DNA of 64,000 nucleotides from Polaribacter haliotis (GCF_014784055.1 NZ_CP061813.1:2862001-2926000); one strand, 5' to 3'. Shown: positions 24,934 through 34,473, numbered from the stretch's first letter. The notes: a model not told the origin generated them from the sequence alone. Program-made: numbers and translations.

Positions 24934-26982
24934 TTATTTAAAATCAGCATCAGAAACTCCTTCGTTTACTTTAATTTCTTTAATAATAAAACTTAAATCC
25001 ATTGGTCCCATTTTTTGACCAATAGCATGAGGAAACATAATTCCATTTACTGCTTTATAATCAGAATACACAGTTGGTACTGCAACCTCTTTTCCATCTG
25101 GTCCTTTTGCGGTCTTAACAGATTTTACTTTTAAGCCAGAAGCCATGTCATAAAAAACTTCAGTATCGTTATATTTTAAAACAATAGCGTTTTTACCATC
25201 TAAAGGCTCAATTCTAACCAATTTACCTGAAGTATAATCTAAATCACTAAATAAAGCATTACCACTTTTTGCTTCCGTAATTTGTTCTGGAGTCATAGGT
25301 ATTTTTTGACCTCTAGCTTCAGAAAAACCAGTTGTTCCATCAAAAACAGTTTTTTGCACGGTATTTCCCATCACAGAAATTACTTGAGAAGTTTTATTTG
25401 GTGAAGAAGCTTTTATTGTCATTACTAATGGAGTTCCTTGAATTGTTGCATTTGCAACCATCATTGTAGTTTTAATTGACATAACTTTGTCTTTACCACC
25501 AATTGCTTCTAAGTATTTATTTACCACTTTTTCAGCAGTCAATCCATCTGGAATTGGCATTGTCATTGCTGGTTTTGTTGTAGGGTTTCCTTCTTTGTCG
25601 AAATATTTTATAATATAATCTGTTTTTTCAAGATTTTTTAAAACATCTATTCCCTTTCCAGTAATAACAATTCTAGCTTTATCTCCTCTAAAATATTTAA
25701 TTGCAGCATTTTGTACGTCTTCTAAAGTTACTGCGTTAATATTTTTTAGGTAATTTTCGTAATAATCTGCAGGCAAATCATTAATTAAAATATTAAGTGC
25801 ATTATTGGCAACAGTATTAGGGCTTTCTAAAGATCTAACAAATCCTCCAACATAAGTAGACTTTGCTAAATCTAATTCGGCTTGAGAAGCTTTTTGATAT
25901 CTAATTCTATTGATTTCTTTCATAAATTCAACAACAGAACTGTCTGTAACCATGTTTCTCACAGATGCAGATGCTTTAAATCTACTAGCATATCTGCTTG
26001 CTCCAATTCCTGAATAAGCACCATAAGTATACGCTTTATCTTCACGTAGATTTTTAAAAACTCTACCTGTTCCTCCTCCACCAAGAATTCGGTTTGCTAA
26101 AAGAGCAGCAAAGTAATCTTTATCTGAAACCTTTAAATTTATAGCATTTATAACCGCTACTTCAGATTGTACTGCGTTTGGCATATTTATAAAGTTAATT
26201 TCTGTTGTAGAAGGATTTTTTACCTCAGGTAAAGCTTCTGCAGACATTACACCTGGTTTCCATCCACTAAATAACTTTGTAATTTGATTTTTAATTGTTT
26301 TAAAATCTACATCACCAACAATTGCTAGATAGGCATTGTTAGGTTTAAATTTTTGAGCATATAAATCTTTAACATCTTGTAAGGTGATGTTTTTTAACGT
26401 CTCTTCTGAAGTAAATTCTGCATAAGGATGATTCTTTCCATATGTTAAAACTTGATCCACTCTACTTGCAATTGCTGCAACACTATTTTCGTTAGACTTA
26501 ATACCTTCTAAAGATTGTTTCATTTGCTTATCGAACTCTGCTTGGTCGAAAACAGGATTAAAAGCGGCATCTGCCATTAACTCTAAAACTCTTGGGAAGT
26601 ATTTAGATAAAGAGCTTGCAGAAGCATTTTCAGCTCCAAAAGAAATATTGGCTCCTAAATAATCTACTTCTTTATCGAATGCTTCTTTAGAGATTGTTGT
26701 TGTTCCTGTACCTAACATACCTCCTACAAAACCTTCTACACCTTTTTTAGCTCCTTTAGAATAAGGTGCATTGTCTATAATTAAGGTTGCACTTGCTCTT
26801 GGTAATTTATGATTTTCTACCACTAAGACTTTAAGTCCGTTTGGTAATGTGAATTTTTTTGGAGTTCCTAAGTTTATGGTAGGAGCTGGTCCAGATTCTG
26901 GCATTTTAGTTCTATCAATTTGAGCAGAAATACTCATTGATAAGAATAAAAATGTAATTATTGAATATATTTTAGTTTTCAT
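24934..26982 (-). CDS. M16-family peptidase-like subunit without the HxxEH motif
   Basis: 682 residues with a signal peptide (ISAQ near 20). Two M16 halves are visible (FTLPNGLKVLVVENHKLPRASATLIID near 42; APEAL-type linker; LRVK-like ILGGGGTGRVFKNLREDKAYTYGAYSG near 310), but where HxxEH should be it reads GVEGFVGGMLGTGTTT. The zinc site is therefore missing and it should be the non-catalytic partner, which contributes the Arg/Tyr substrate-binding pair. A C-terminal ~200-residue extra beta domain (EKVVNKYLEAIGGKDKVMSI onward) resembles outer-membrane lipoprotein-sorting folds. It follows the catalytic subunit gene after 20 nt. Confidence 0.92.
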   Translation of the reverse strand: MKTKIYSIITFLFLSMSISAQIDRTKMPESGPAPTINLGTPKKFTLPNGLKVLVVENHKLPRASATLIIDNAPYSKGAKKGVEGFVGGMLGTGTTTISKEAFDKEVDYLGANISFGAENASASSLSKYFPRVLELMADAAFNPVFDQAEFDKQMKQSLEGIKSNENSVAAIASRVDQVLTYGKNHPYAEFTSEETLKNITLQDVKDLYAQKFKPNNAYLAIVGDVDFKTIKNQITKLFSGWKPGVMSAEALPEVKNPSTTEINFINMPNAVQSEVAVINAINLKVSDKDYFAALLANRILGGGGTGRVFKNLREDKAYTYGAYSGIGASRYASRFKASASVRNMVTDSSVVEFMKEINRIRYQKASQAELDLAKSTYVGGFVRSLESPNTVANNALNILINDLPADYYENYLKNINAVTLEDVQNAAIKYFRGDKARIVITGKGIDVLKNLEKTDYIIKYFDKEGNPTTKPAMTMPIPDGLTAEKVVNKYLEAIGGKDKVMSIKTTMMVANATIQGTPLVMTIKASSPNKTSQVISVMGNTVQKTVFDGTTGFSEARGQKIPMTPEQITEAKSGNALFSDLDYTSGKLVRIEPLDGKNAIVLKYNDTEVFYDMASGLKVKSVKTAKGPDGKEVAVPTVYSDYKAVNGIMFPHAIGQKMGPMDLSFIIKEIKVNEGVSDADFK

Positions 26983-27002
26983 TTTTTTACAGTTTTATAA
27001 AA

Positions 27003-28325
27003 TTATTTCTTTTGAGATGCTGGTAAATACTCAATTACAACTCTACTATTTTTACCTAAGTATTTTTTTGCAACTTCTCTAATTTCTTCCTTTGTAATAG
27101 AGTTAATAATTTCTAACTCTTTATTAATTCTATTTGTGTCGCCAACTAACATATAATTAGTAGCTAAAGATGCTGCAATGTCTTCTACATTATCGTTTGA
27201 AGAAACAAAGGTGTTCTCAAACTGATTTCTTACTTTTTGTAAATCTTCATCAGAAATTAACTCAGTTTGTATTTTTAAAATCTCTTCATCCATATCTTTA
27301 ATTAAATCGTTAACAGGTAATTTACCTGTATGCATAGCAGCAACTAAATAAACACTGTAATCTTCTAATGCTCTTGCGAAAGAAAATGCCTGTAGTGCAT
27401 TTTTCTTGTCATCGACCATTTTCTTGTATAATCTAGAACTTTTACCATTACTTAAAACAGTAGAAATAACATCTAAAACTTTAGCGTCTCTTTCTTTCAT
27501 AGAAGGAGTTACATAAGCTAAACCTATAATAGGTAGTTGAATATTAGAATCATATTCTTTAACTCTTTTTTCAGTAGTTCTTTTTGGTTCAGTAATTTTT
27601 ACAACATTTGGTTTCGTTCTGGATGGAATTGGTGCAAAATATTGCTCTACTAATTTTTTTGTATCACCTTTTTCAAAATCTCCGGTAATTACTAAAACAG
27701 CATTGTTTGGCATATACCATTTTTTATAAAAATCTTGGAATTCTTCTAATGAAGCACCATCTAAGTCTTCAATAAAACCAATTAAAGGTCTTCCATAATT
27801 ATGTTTATCAAAAATATGCTTGTAAATATCTCCATAAATTATTTTACCATAAGGAGCATTGTCTAAACGTTGTCTTTTTTCTTCTTTTACAACTTCATTT
27901 TGGGTGTCTATTGCTTTTTGGTCGATAATAGGGTGTAATAAACGCTCAGACTCCATCCATAAAGCTAACTTTAATTCGTTAGAAGGTAAAGTTTGGTAGT
28001 AATAAGTTCTATCCCAATTGGTGTTAGCATTTCCACTAGCGCCTCTATTAGATTGAATTTCTCTCCAAGTTGCTCTTTCGATATTCTTTGTTCCTGTAAA
28101 AAGTAAATGTTCGTAAAAGTGTGCCATACCAGTTTTACCAGTTTCTTCATCTTTAGAACCTACATGATACATAACACCCACTGTTACTATAGGAGCACTA
28201 TTGTCTTGATGCAAAATTACATGCATTCCATTGCTTAAATCATACTCCTCAAATTCAACTTTTTGTGCACTTGCAGAAAATGCAACTAACAGAGCTGAAG
28301 CAAGAGTTAAAATACTTTTTTTCAT
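27003..28325 (-). CDS. M16-family zinc metallopeptidase, catalytic subunit
   Basis: 440 residues with a signal peptide (1-20, SASA-Q). The inverted zinc motif HFYEH is at residues 69-73 and the third ligand is probably Glu in NEVVKEEKRQR (~147). The second half carries the conserved FVSSNDNVEDIAASLATNYM helices and a C-terminal LPASQKK tail. Together with the downstream non-catalytic subunit it should form a periplasmic heterodimeric pitrilysin-type peptidase that degrades small peptides. This pair is common in Bacteroidota. The genes are separated by 20 nt and face the rplU promoter upstream. Confidence 0.94.
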   Translation of the reverse strand: MKKSILTLASALLVAFSASAQKVEFEEYDLSNGMHVILHQDNSAPIVTVGVMYHVGSKDEETGKTGMAHFYEHLLFTGTKNIERATWREIQSNRGASGNANTNWDRTYYYQTLPSNELKLALWMESERLLHPIIDQKAIDTQNEVVKEEKRQRLDNAPYGKIIYGDIYKHIFDKHNYGRPLIGFIEDLDGASLEEFQDFYKKWYMPNNAVLVITGDFEKGDTKKLVEQYFAPIPSRTKPNVVKITEPKRTTEKRVKEYDSNIQLPIIGLAYVTPSMKERDAKVLDVISTVLSNGKSSRLYKKMVDDKKNALQAFSFARALEDYSVYLVAAMHTGKLPVNDLIKDMDEEILKIQTELISDEDLQKVRNQFENTFVSSNDNVEDIAASLATNYMLVGDTNRINKELEIINSITKEEIREVAKKYLGKNSRVVIEYLPASQKK

Positions 28326-28501
28326 TTATTTTTTATTTAATTAATAATTGATGTTTGATATGACGCTCTATTATTAAGTTTGTTACAACAAATTAACAAT
28401 AAAACTAAAAGAAATTCAAAAGTAAAAAGATTCTATCTAATTATAAAGTTAAAGATTGTTTATTCTCTTGATTATGATTGTATTATTTTTATAATCAAAT
28501 A

Positions 28502-28531
28502 TTGTATTAAACCAAAAAAGATGTATATTTG
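28502..28531 (+). promoter_or_regulatory. Promoter of rplU-rpmA
   Basis: TTG at 28502, a 19-nt spacer and TATATTTG at 28524-28531 match the Bacteroidota -33/-7 consensus. The sequence GCACCCGCATTTT that follows is nearly shared with the HU promoter near 46.28 kb (GCATCCGCATTTTT). Confidence 0.75.
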
Positions 28532-28590
28532 CACCCGCATTTTCGGCAACGAAAAGCAAAAACAAAGTATAAATACGCAAAACAAATAGT

Positions 28591-29262
28591 ATGTACGCAA
28601 TCGTAGAGATAGCAGGGCAGCAGTTTAAAGTTGCAAAAGACCAAAAAGTATACGTACACCGTTTAAAAGGAGAAGAAGGATCGAAAGTTACTTTCGATAA
28701 CGTTCTTTTACTTGACGATGCAGGTAACGTAACTTTAGGCGCCCCAGCTATAGAAGGAGCTTCAGTAACAGCTCAAATTTTAAGTCACTTACAAGGTGAT
28801 AAAGTAATCGTTTTCAAAAAGAAAAGAAGAAAAGGTTACCAAAAGAAAAATGGTCACAGACAAGCTTTAAGCGAGATTCAAATTGAATCTATCGCAGCTT
28901 CTGGTACTAAGAAAGTAACTAAAAAAGCGGCTCCTAAAAAGGCAGAAGCTAAAGTAGAAGCTCCAAAAGTAGAGAAGAAGGCAGCTCCTAAAAAGGCAGC
29001 TAAAAAAGGTGACGATTTAAAGAAAATTGAAGGTGCTGGACCTAAAGCTGCAGAAGCTTTAGTTGCTGCAGGGATCGATACTTTTGCTAAAGTAGCAAAA
29101 ACAGATGCTTCTAAATTAAGCGAAATCTTAACAGAAGCAAGCTCAAGATTATCTCATATCGTTACAGATACTTGGCCAAAGCAAGCTGGTTTAGCTGCAG
29201 AAGGTAAATGGGATGAATTAAAAGAATTACAAGATAGATTAGATGGTGGTATTGAAAAATAA
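28591..29262 (+). CDS. rplU: 50S ribosomal protein L21 with long C-terminal HhH-type extension
   Basis: 223 residues. Residues 1-~103 are ordinary L21 ([40 protein letters not shown], a 23S rRNA-binding tail). A Lys/Ala-rich linker (~108-148, [20 protein letters not shown]) leads to a second domain of ~75 residues ([25 protein letters not shown]... [17 protein letters not shown]) that looks like a helix-hairpin-helix nucleic-acid-binding fold. The typical L21 is ~103 residues. The reading frame is continuous and precedes rpmA by 42 nt, so this is a genuine fusion, which I believe is shared by other Flavobacteriia. Confidence 0.95.
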   Translation: MYAIVEIAGQQFKVAKDQKVYVHRLKGEEGSKVTFDNVLLLDDAGNVTLGAPAIEGASVTAQILSHLQGDKVIVFKKKRRKGYQKKNGHRQALSEIQIESIAASGTKKVTKKAAPKKAEAKVEAPKVEKKAAPKKAAKKGDDLKKIEGAGPKAAEALVAAGIDTFAKVAKTDASKLSEILTEASSRLSHIVTDTWPKQAGLAAEGKWDELKELQDRLDGGIEK

Positions 29263-29304
29263 TCACTAAAAAATTTAACTTTTAACCTATAAAAACTCAA
29301 TAAA

Positions 29305-29565
29305 ATGGCACATAAAAAAGGTGTAGGTAGTTCAAAGAATGGTAGAGAATCAGAATCGAAACGTTTAGGCGTAAAGATTTTTGGTGGTCAAGCAGCAATT
29401 GCTGGTAATATTATCGTTCGTCAAAGAGGAACTACACACAATCCAGGAGAAAACGTTTACATGGGTAAAGATCATACTTTACACGCAAAAGTAGACGGAA
29501 TTGTAGAGTTTAGAAAGAAAAAAGACGATAGATCTTACGTTTCTATAACTCCATTCGAAGCTTAG
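29305..29565 (+). CDS. rpmA: 50S ribosomal protein L27
   Basis: 86 residues; begins [16 protein letters not shown] with the conserved N-terminal arm that reaches toward the peptidyl-transferase centre, followed by [21 protein letters not shown], split here by no insertion. Length is normal. No cleavable N-terminal extension of the Firmicutes kind is present. It is the second gene of the rplU operon and ends at a strong terminator. Confidence 0.97.
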   Translation: MAHKKGVGSSKNGRESESKRLGVKIFGGQAAIAGNIIVRQRGTTHNPGENVYMGKDHTLHAKVDGIVEFRKKKDDRSYVSITPFEA

Positions 29566-29586
29566 TATTTAAGCTTAAAAATATTA

Positions 29587-29619
29587 AACGCCCAAACAAT
29601 TTATTGTTTGGGCGTTTTT
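29587..29619 (+). terminator. Terminator after rpmA
   Basis: AACGCCCAAACAA pairs with TTGTTTGGGCGTT, followed by T residues; it lies 21 nt downstream of rpmA. Confidence 0.92.
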
Positions 29620-29683
29620 GTTTTAGAACATTACTATATCGAAATTTGAATAGTTTACGTAACTTTAGCAACAAATCACAACC

Positions 29684-31609
29684 ATGAAACTTTCCCTACA
29701 AGTAATAATGCTATTTTTAGTCATTACCACATTTTCACAAGAGAAAAAATCTTCAGAAAAATTTAAAATTTATAAAGTAGAAGAATTTATTCTCGATAAA
29801 TCTCTAGATTCTGCAAAGACTTATCTAAAAACTTTTTCTGAGAATGAGTACTCAAAAATTCTTCAAAAAATAATAGATAAAGAAGCTATTTCGTATCTAC
29901 AGCAATACGAATTCTTTAAAAGAGTTAGCAATAGGCAAACTGTTAAATTCGAAAAAATATCTAAATATTTATATGAAAATATAAAGGAGCCATCCAATAA
30001 AAAAAAAATTAACAAAGATTACGTTTTTTTACAATGGTCTCATGTTTCTAAACTTAGAGATGAAGTAGGTTTAGATGAAGCATCTGCCTTACAAAAATCT
30101 TTAGAAAAATATGTAAATCAATTTAATGTTGCTAACGTAGAAGTTCAGAAAGCAAAAGTTAGAATTACAACGCATCCTATTGTAATGTTTCAAATAGAGC
30201 AAGATGTAGCAAATGGTAAAAAATTATGTTTGGAAAGTTTAAAAAAAGCTGAAGAAATAGAAGACAAACAACTCCAAATTATATTATTGTATCACTTAAC
30301 AGATTTTCTTATACTCGAGGGAAAACTTCAAGAATATATAGATGTAAGTGAAAAGAGTTTAGAAATAGAAAATGAACTACCAGAAAAATCGCCTTATTAT
30401 TACAGCATAATTCAGCACTTAATAGATGCATATGTTTATAAAGGAGATAATAATAGTAGGGTTGTAGATCTGTTGGATGAGCTGTATGGTTATGAGCCCA
30501 CAAAAATTCAAACCTATTCTTTATATGAAAAATTGGTTTCGCGATTGGATAAAAATTCAGATTTAAAAAATAAAATTTTACAGAAGTTTGAAGTTAAAAA
30601 TGTTTTAGAGTTAGTTCAAAAATTCGAAGATTTAGGAAAAGACCTGAATGAAAATGACAAATTTCACTTGTATAATGAAGCTTCACGTGCATTGGCTAAA
30701 CATAAATTTTATGATAATGCCATGTCTTACAAAGACAAAGCAATATTTTTAACAAGAAAAATTTATTCAGAAGATCTTTCTAATTCTTTAGCAAATTACA
30801 AAACTGAACAAGCTGTTAAAGTTAAAGAAAAAGAAATAGCTCACGAAAAAGAGAAAACAGCTCTATATGGTATTATTGCTCTACTAGCAATTGTTTTATT
30901 ATTAATAACACTAGTAGTTTTAAGAAAAATTAGAAAACAATCTAAGGAACTATCAGAAAAAAATAGACTGATAAAACAAACCCTAAAAGAGAAAGAATTA
31001 TTAGTGAAAGAAGTGCATCATAGAGTTAAGAACAATTTTCAGATTGTTTCTAGTTTGTTAGAGTTGCAAAGCAAAGGAATTGAAGATGAGAAGGCAAAAG
31101 AATTAGCAAACGAAGGTAAAAACAGAATTAAATCGATGGCTTTAATTCATCAAAAATTATATCAAAATGAAACTGGTTTGGTTAATTTCGATGATTATAT
31201 TCAACTTTTAACCAAAGAATTAAGTGCTATTTATGGATCAGATAACTCTGTAAAAACAACTATTTCTTCAACAGATATGAGTTTTGATGTAGATACAGCA
31301 ATTCCATTAGGTTTAATTATTAATGAAATTATTACAAATTCTTATAAATATGCTTTTAGAAACGATAAAGAAAACAAACTTTCTATAACTATCAATAAAG
31401 AAAAAAATAGCGATTATAAGTTAACAATAGAAGATAATGGACCAGGATTATCTAATAATTTTGATGTTAAAAAAGCAAAAAGCTTAGGTTTACGTTTGGT
31501 AAATAGGTTAGTAAAACAATTACAAGGAACAGTAAATCAAACAAACAAAAATGGCGCAAAGTTCGAAATATTGTTTAAAGATTTTAATACAAGGCAACTT
31601 GTAGATTAG
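29684..31609 (+). CDS. Sensor histidine kinase, TPR-like sensor and HisKA_2 core
   Basis: 641 residues: signal peptide (1-18, TFSQ), a ~380-residue periplasmic helical region of TPR character, one membrane helix (~395-415, ALYGIIALLAIVLLLITLVVL), a coiled-coil linker, a HisKA_2 domain (phosphoacceptor His in KEVHHRVKNNFQIVSSLLEL, ~445) and HATPase_c (INEIITNSYKYAF, EDNGPGL, LGLRLVNRLVKQL). Such kinases are widespread in Bacteroidota next to LytTR regulators, and one lies 96 nt downstream. The signal is unknown. Confidence 0.92.
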   Translation: MKLSLQVIMLFLVITTFSQEKKSSEKFKIYKVEEFILDKSLDSAKTYLKTFSENEYSKILQKIIDKEAISYLQQYEFFKRVSNRQTVKFEKISKYLYENIKEPSNKKKINKDYVFLQWSHVSKLRDEVGLDEASALQKSLEKYVNQFNVANVEVQKAKVRITTHPIVMFQIEQDVANGKKLCLESLKKAEEIEDKQLQIILLYHLTDFLILEGKLQEYIDVSEKSLEIENELPEKSPYYYSIIQHLIDAYVYKGDNNSRVVDLLDELYGYEPTKIQTYSLYEKLVSRLDKNSDLKNKILQKFEVKNVLELVQKFEDLGKDLNENDKFHLYNEASRALAKHKFYDNAMSYKDKAIFLTRKIYSEDLSNSLANYKTEQAVKVKEKEIAHEKEKTALYGIIALLAIVLLLITLVVLRKIRKQSKELSEKNRLIKQTLKEKELLVKEVHHRVKNNFQIVSSLLELQSKGIEDEKAKELANEGKNRIKSMALIHQKLYQNETGLVNFDDYIQLLTKELSAIYGSDNSVKTTISSTDMSFDVDTAIPLGLIINEIITNSYKYAFRNDKENKLSITINKEKNSDYKLTIEDNGPGLSNNFDVKKAKSLGLRLVNRLVKQLQGTVNQTNKNGAKFEILFKDFNTRQLVD

Positions 31610-31705
31610 TTTTTAGATTCTTAAACTAGACGTTCAGAACATTTTTTTTATGTTTGGGGATTGTTTTTTTATCTAATAACTATTTTAGTAGATTAAATAT
31701 ATAAT

Positions 31706-32428
31706 ATGAGTAAGGTAAAAATATTAGTTGTTGAAGACGAGATAATAATTGCAGATAATATTTGCGATGCTCTAAATGATCTAGGCTATAATGCATTAGA
31801 ACCTGCTATAAATTATACAGAGGCTATAGCAACAATTGAGGCAGAAAAGCCAGATATTGCTATTCTAGACATTCTGCTTTCAGGAAAAAAAACAGGTATT
31901 GATATTGCTAAGAAAATTAACGAAAAGTACAAATTTCCTTTTATTTTTTTAACTTCAAATTCAGATGCATTAACTATTAATCAAGCAAAAGAAGTAATGC
32001 CACCAGCTTATTTGATAAAGCCTTTTTCTAAAGAAGAATTATTTAGTTCTATAGAAATAGCATTGCACAATTTTTCAAATAAAATTGGAAATGTAAATGA
32101 CGATAATTTAATTATTAAAGATTCACTCTTTATAAAAGATAAAGGTTTTTACATAAAAATAAATTTTGATGAAATTTTATATTTAAAAAGTGCACATGTT
32201 TATATAGAAATGATTCTTAAAAACGATGTAAAGCACGTAGTTAGAAAAAGTTTAAACGATATTTTAGAAAGTTTGAATGATAATTTTGTTCGTATTCACA
32301 GGGGTTTTGTTATTAACACAAAATACTTGGAGAAAATTAATCATACTTCTGTAAAAATTAAAAATGAAGAAATTCCTATTGGTAAAAAATATAGAGAGGA
32401 TATAGTAAAGAGAATTAATTTAATCTAA
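31706..32428 (+). CDS. LytTR-family response regulator
   Basis: 240 residues: receiver domain (~4-120, EDE at 10-12, phosphoacceptor D55 in AILDILLSG, Lys in YLIKPFS) and a LytTR DNA-binding domain (~140-238: EILYLKSAHVYIEMIL, KSLNDILESLNDNFVRIHRGFVINTKYLEKI). It is the partner of the HisKA_2 kinase encoded upstream. An AGAACATT motif lies ~60 nt before the start, and two more copies, 21 nt apart, follow its stop codon, which could be its own target sites. Confidence 0.93.
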   Translation: MSKVKILVVEDEIIIADNICDALNDLGYNALEPAINYTEAIATIEAEKPDIAILDILLSGKKTGIDIAKKINEKYKFPFIFLTSNSDALTINQAKEVMPPAYLIKPFSKEELFSSIEIALHNFSNKIGNVNDDNLIIKDSLFIKDKGFYIKINFDEILYLKSAHVYIEMILKNDVKHVVRKSLNDILESLNDNFVRIHRGFVINTKYLEKINHTSVKIKNEEIPIGKKYREDIVKRINLI

Positions 32429-32439
32429 AAATCTTATTT

Positions 32440-32470
32440 TTAGAACATTAAAAGAATGGTTTAGAACATT
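32440..32470 (+). promoter_or_regulatory. Two TTAGAACATT repeats, 21 nt apart: candidate LytTR binding site
   Basis: Identical decamers TTAGAACATT begin at 32440 and 32461. LytTR regulators typically bind two 9-bp direct repeats with a period of 21-22 bp, which fits. The complement AATGTTCTAA contains the GTT core of known LytTR sites but is not a full consensus match. A third, single copy (TCAGAACATT) lies near 31634, upstream of the regulator gene. Confidence 0.45.
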
Positions 32471-32504
32471 TTTTGTAGTAAAAACTAATTTTTATATACA
32501 TTTA

Positions 32505-32609
32505 CAACAGTTAAAGTATTAATAAACATTTTTTTCGGGGGAATGTTAATGTTTATAAAAACTTTATTCTAAAATAAAAGAAAGTCGTCTGTAAAAGATG
32601 GCTTTTTTT
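32505..32609 (+). ncRNA. Candidate small RNA downstream of the LytTR site
   Basis: The 232-nt spacer between the regulator and waaA has no reading frame. It carries a stem (ATAAACATT ... AATGTTAATGTTTAT at 32522-32556) enclosing TTTCGGGGG, and ends in a terminator. With the repeat pair upstream this looks like a regulated short transcript. The exact start is a guess, and no RNA family is recognised. Confidence 0.3.
32580..32609 (+). terminator. Terminator with G-U pairs before waaA
   Basis: AAAGTCGTCT pairs with AGATGGCTTT (two G-U pairs) across GTAAA, followed by T7. It ends any transcript coming from the LytTR regulator or the candidate RNA before waaA. Confidence 0.7.
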
Positions 32610-32660
32610 ATGTCTGGTTTTTAAGAAACAGACTAACTTCTATTTTGTACTTTTACAAGT

Positions 32661-33911
32661 ATGAAATTCTTGTACGATTTTGCAATTTTTTTAGCCTCAC
32701 TATTTTTACCAATAGTGGCAATCTTCAATAAAAAAATAACACTTTTTGTTGATGGAAGAAAAGAAACATTTTCTAAAATTGAAGCTTTAAAAAATGAAAA
32801 AGTAATTTGGTTTCATGCAGCTTCTTTAGGTGAATTCGAACAAGCAAGACCTATAATTGAAGAATTAAAAAAGAAGACTAAAAAACATAAAATTTTAGTC
32901 ACATTTTTCTCGCCTTCAGGATATGAAATTCGCAAGAATTATAATTTAGCAGATGTTATTTGTTATTTGCCATTAGATTCTAAATCGAACGCAAGAAAAT
33001 TTGTAAAAACTGTAAACCCAGAATTGGCAGTTTTTATAAAATATGAATTTTGGCCAAATCTCTTAAATGAATTAAAAAATAAAAAAGTTCCTACTATTTT
33101 AGTTTCTGGAATTTTAAGAGAAAAGCAATTATTTTTTAAGAGTTATGGTGGTTTTATGCGAAAATCTTTAGAAGCATTTCATCATTTTTTTGTGCAAGAT
33201 ATTAATTCAGAAAAATTACTGAATTCCATCAATTTTAAAAATGTAACAGTTGCAGGAGATACTCGTTTCGATAGAGTTTCAAAAATATTAGAACAAGATA
33301 ATACGTTAGATTTTATCAACGAATTTAAAGACGATAAATACACAATTGTTGTAGGAAGTACTTGGCAAGAAGACGAAGAGTTATTAGTGAATTACATAAA
33401 TAATAAAGCTACAGAAGACGAGAAATTTATTATTGCACCACATAATATTAAAAATGATGCAATTTTAGAGCTTCAAAAATCAATCAAAAAGAAAACTGTT
33501 TTGTACTCTAATGTCATTTCGAGCGGAGCCGAGAAATCTAAAAATTTAAAAGATTATCAAGTTTTTATAATTGATACTATTGGTATTTTAACCAAAATTT
33601 ACGCAGCTGCAGATATAGCCTATGTTGGTGGAGGTTTAAAAACAGGATTACATAATATTTTAGAGCCAGCAACTTTCGGAATTCCGGTTGTCATTGGAAA
33701 TAAATACGAAAAATTTAAAGAAGCAGTAGATTTAGTGAAAATAGGAGGTTGTCTTTCTATTAAAAATCAGCAAGAATTTACTTCAACTTTTATCAACTTA
33801 AAAGAAGATGTAAATTTTAGAAACTTAACCGGAATTATCAACAAAAAATATATTGAAGATAATTTAGGAGCAACAAAATTAATTATGAATTATATAAAAA
33901 CGAAACTATAA
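32661..33911 (+). CDS. waaA: Kdo transferase (lipid IV-A 3-deoxy-D-manno-octulosonate transferase)
   Basis: 416-residue GT30 enzyme that adds Kdo from CMP-Kdo to lipid A precursor at the cytoplasmic face. One N-terminal membrane anchor (~5-22) is followed by the first Rossmann half (VIWFHAASLGEFEQARPIIEEL, VTFFSPSGYEIRKNY, KYEFWPNLLNEL) and the second half (VAGDTRFDRV, IVVGSTWQEDEELLV, YVGGGLKTGLHNILEPATFGIPVVIG). At residues ~284-293 the peptide NVISSGAEKS is encoded by a 28-nt palindromic repeat element in frame; homologues would normally lack it. This probably forms a surface loop and the protein otherwise looks complete. Confidence 0.94.
   Translation: MKFLYDFAIFLASLFLPIVAIFNKKITLFVDGRKETFSKIEALKNEKVIWFHAASLGEFEQARPIIEELKKKTKKHKILVTFFSPSGYEIRKNYNLADVICYLPLDSKSNARKFVKTVNPELAVFIKYEFWPNLLNELKNKKVPTILVSGILREKQLFFKSYGGFMRKSLEAFHHFFVQDINSEKLLNSINFKNVTVAGDTRFDRVSKILEQDNTLDFINEFKDDKYTIVVGSTWQEDEELLVNYINNKATEDEKFIIAPHNIKNDAILELQKSIKKKTVLYSNVISSGAEKSKNLKDYQVFIIDTIGILTKIYAAADIAYVGGGLKTGLHNILEPATFGIPVVIGNKYEKFKEAVDLVKIGGCLSIKNQQEFTSTFINLKEDVNFRNLTGIINKKYIEDNLGATKLIMNYIKTKL
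33512..33539 (+). repeat. 28-nt palindromic repeat inside waaA
   Basis: Begins TGTCATTTCGAGCG and ends CGAGAAATCT, 26 of 28 positions equal to the copy in mobA. Arms ATTTCGA and TCGAGAAAT-like can pair with one bulge. It is translated in frame as VISSGAEKS. Confidence 0.85.
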
Positions 33912-33913
33912 AA

Positions 33914-34471
33914 ATGGATTTTATTTTACAACCTTGGCCTTGGTATGTTGGTGGGCCATTAATTGCATTGTCACTTTTTCTTTATTTTTATTTTGGAAAA
34001 AATTTCGGAGCCTCTACAAATTTCGAAACGTTGTGTACAATGGCTGGCGCAGGAAAAGTGTCGGATTATTTTAAGAAAGATTGGAAAGAACGTGATTTTG
34101 CATTGCTTTTTGTAGTCGGTTTAATTATTGGAGGTTTTATTTCAGCGACGTATTTAATTCCGAATCAAAATATAGATTTAAACCCAAAAACGGTTCAAGA
34201 ATTAACAGATTTAGGGTTTAGCAATGTTGCGAATCAGTATTTTCCTGATGAAATTTTTAGTGAAGAAGTTGTGTTTTCTTTAAAAGGATTTTTAATACTA
34301 ATCTTATCTGGAGTTCTAATAGGTTTTGGAACACGTTATGCAGGTGGTTGTACTTCTGGACACGCAATTACAGGTTTAAGTAGTTTACAATTGCCATCTT
34401 TATTAGCGGTAATTGGCTTTTTTATTGGCGGTATTATTGCTGCTTGGTTTATAATCCCTATTTTATTTTAG
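33914..34471 (+). CDS. YeeE/YedE-family sulfur transporter, first half
   Basis: 185 residues, about four to five membrane helices. The family signature GTRYAGGCTSGHAITGLS (~137-154), with a conserved Cys in a Gly-rich turn, is complete. Such half-size proteins occur in pairs (the second is usually DUF6691) and together equal one full YeeE/TsuA unit, which passes thiosulfate-type sulfur through a chain of Cys thiols. It starts 2 nt after waaA ends and the second half follows after 2 nt. The nearby molybdopterin genes need sulfur, but a link is only inferred. Confidence 0.88.
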   Translation: MDFILQPWPWYVGGPLIALSLFLYFYFGKNFGASTNFETLCTMAGAGKVSDYFKKDWKERDFALLFVVGLIIGGFISATYLIPNQNIDLNPKTVQELTDLGFSNVANQYFPDEIFSEEVVFSLKGFLILILSGVLIGFGTRYAGGCTSGHAITGLSSLQLPSLLAVIGFFIGGIIAAWFIIPILF

Positions 34472-34473
34472 CT

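Noticed and set aside
28380..28589. Reading frame of 69 codons upstream of rplU
   Set aside because: It covers the strong rplU promoter and leader and reads out into the rplU start region; no recognisable domain.
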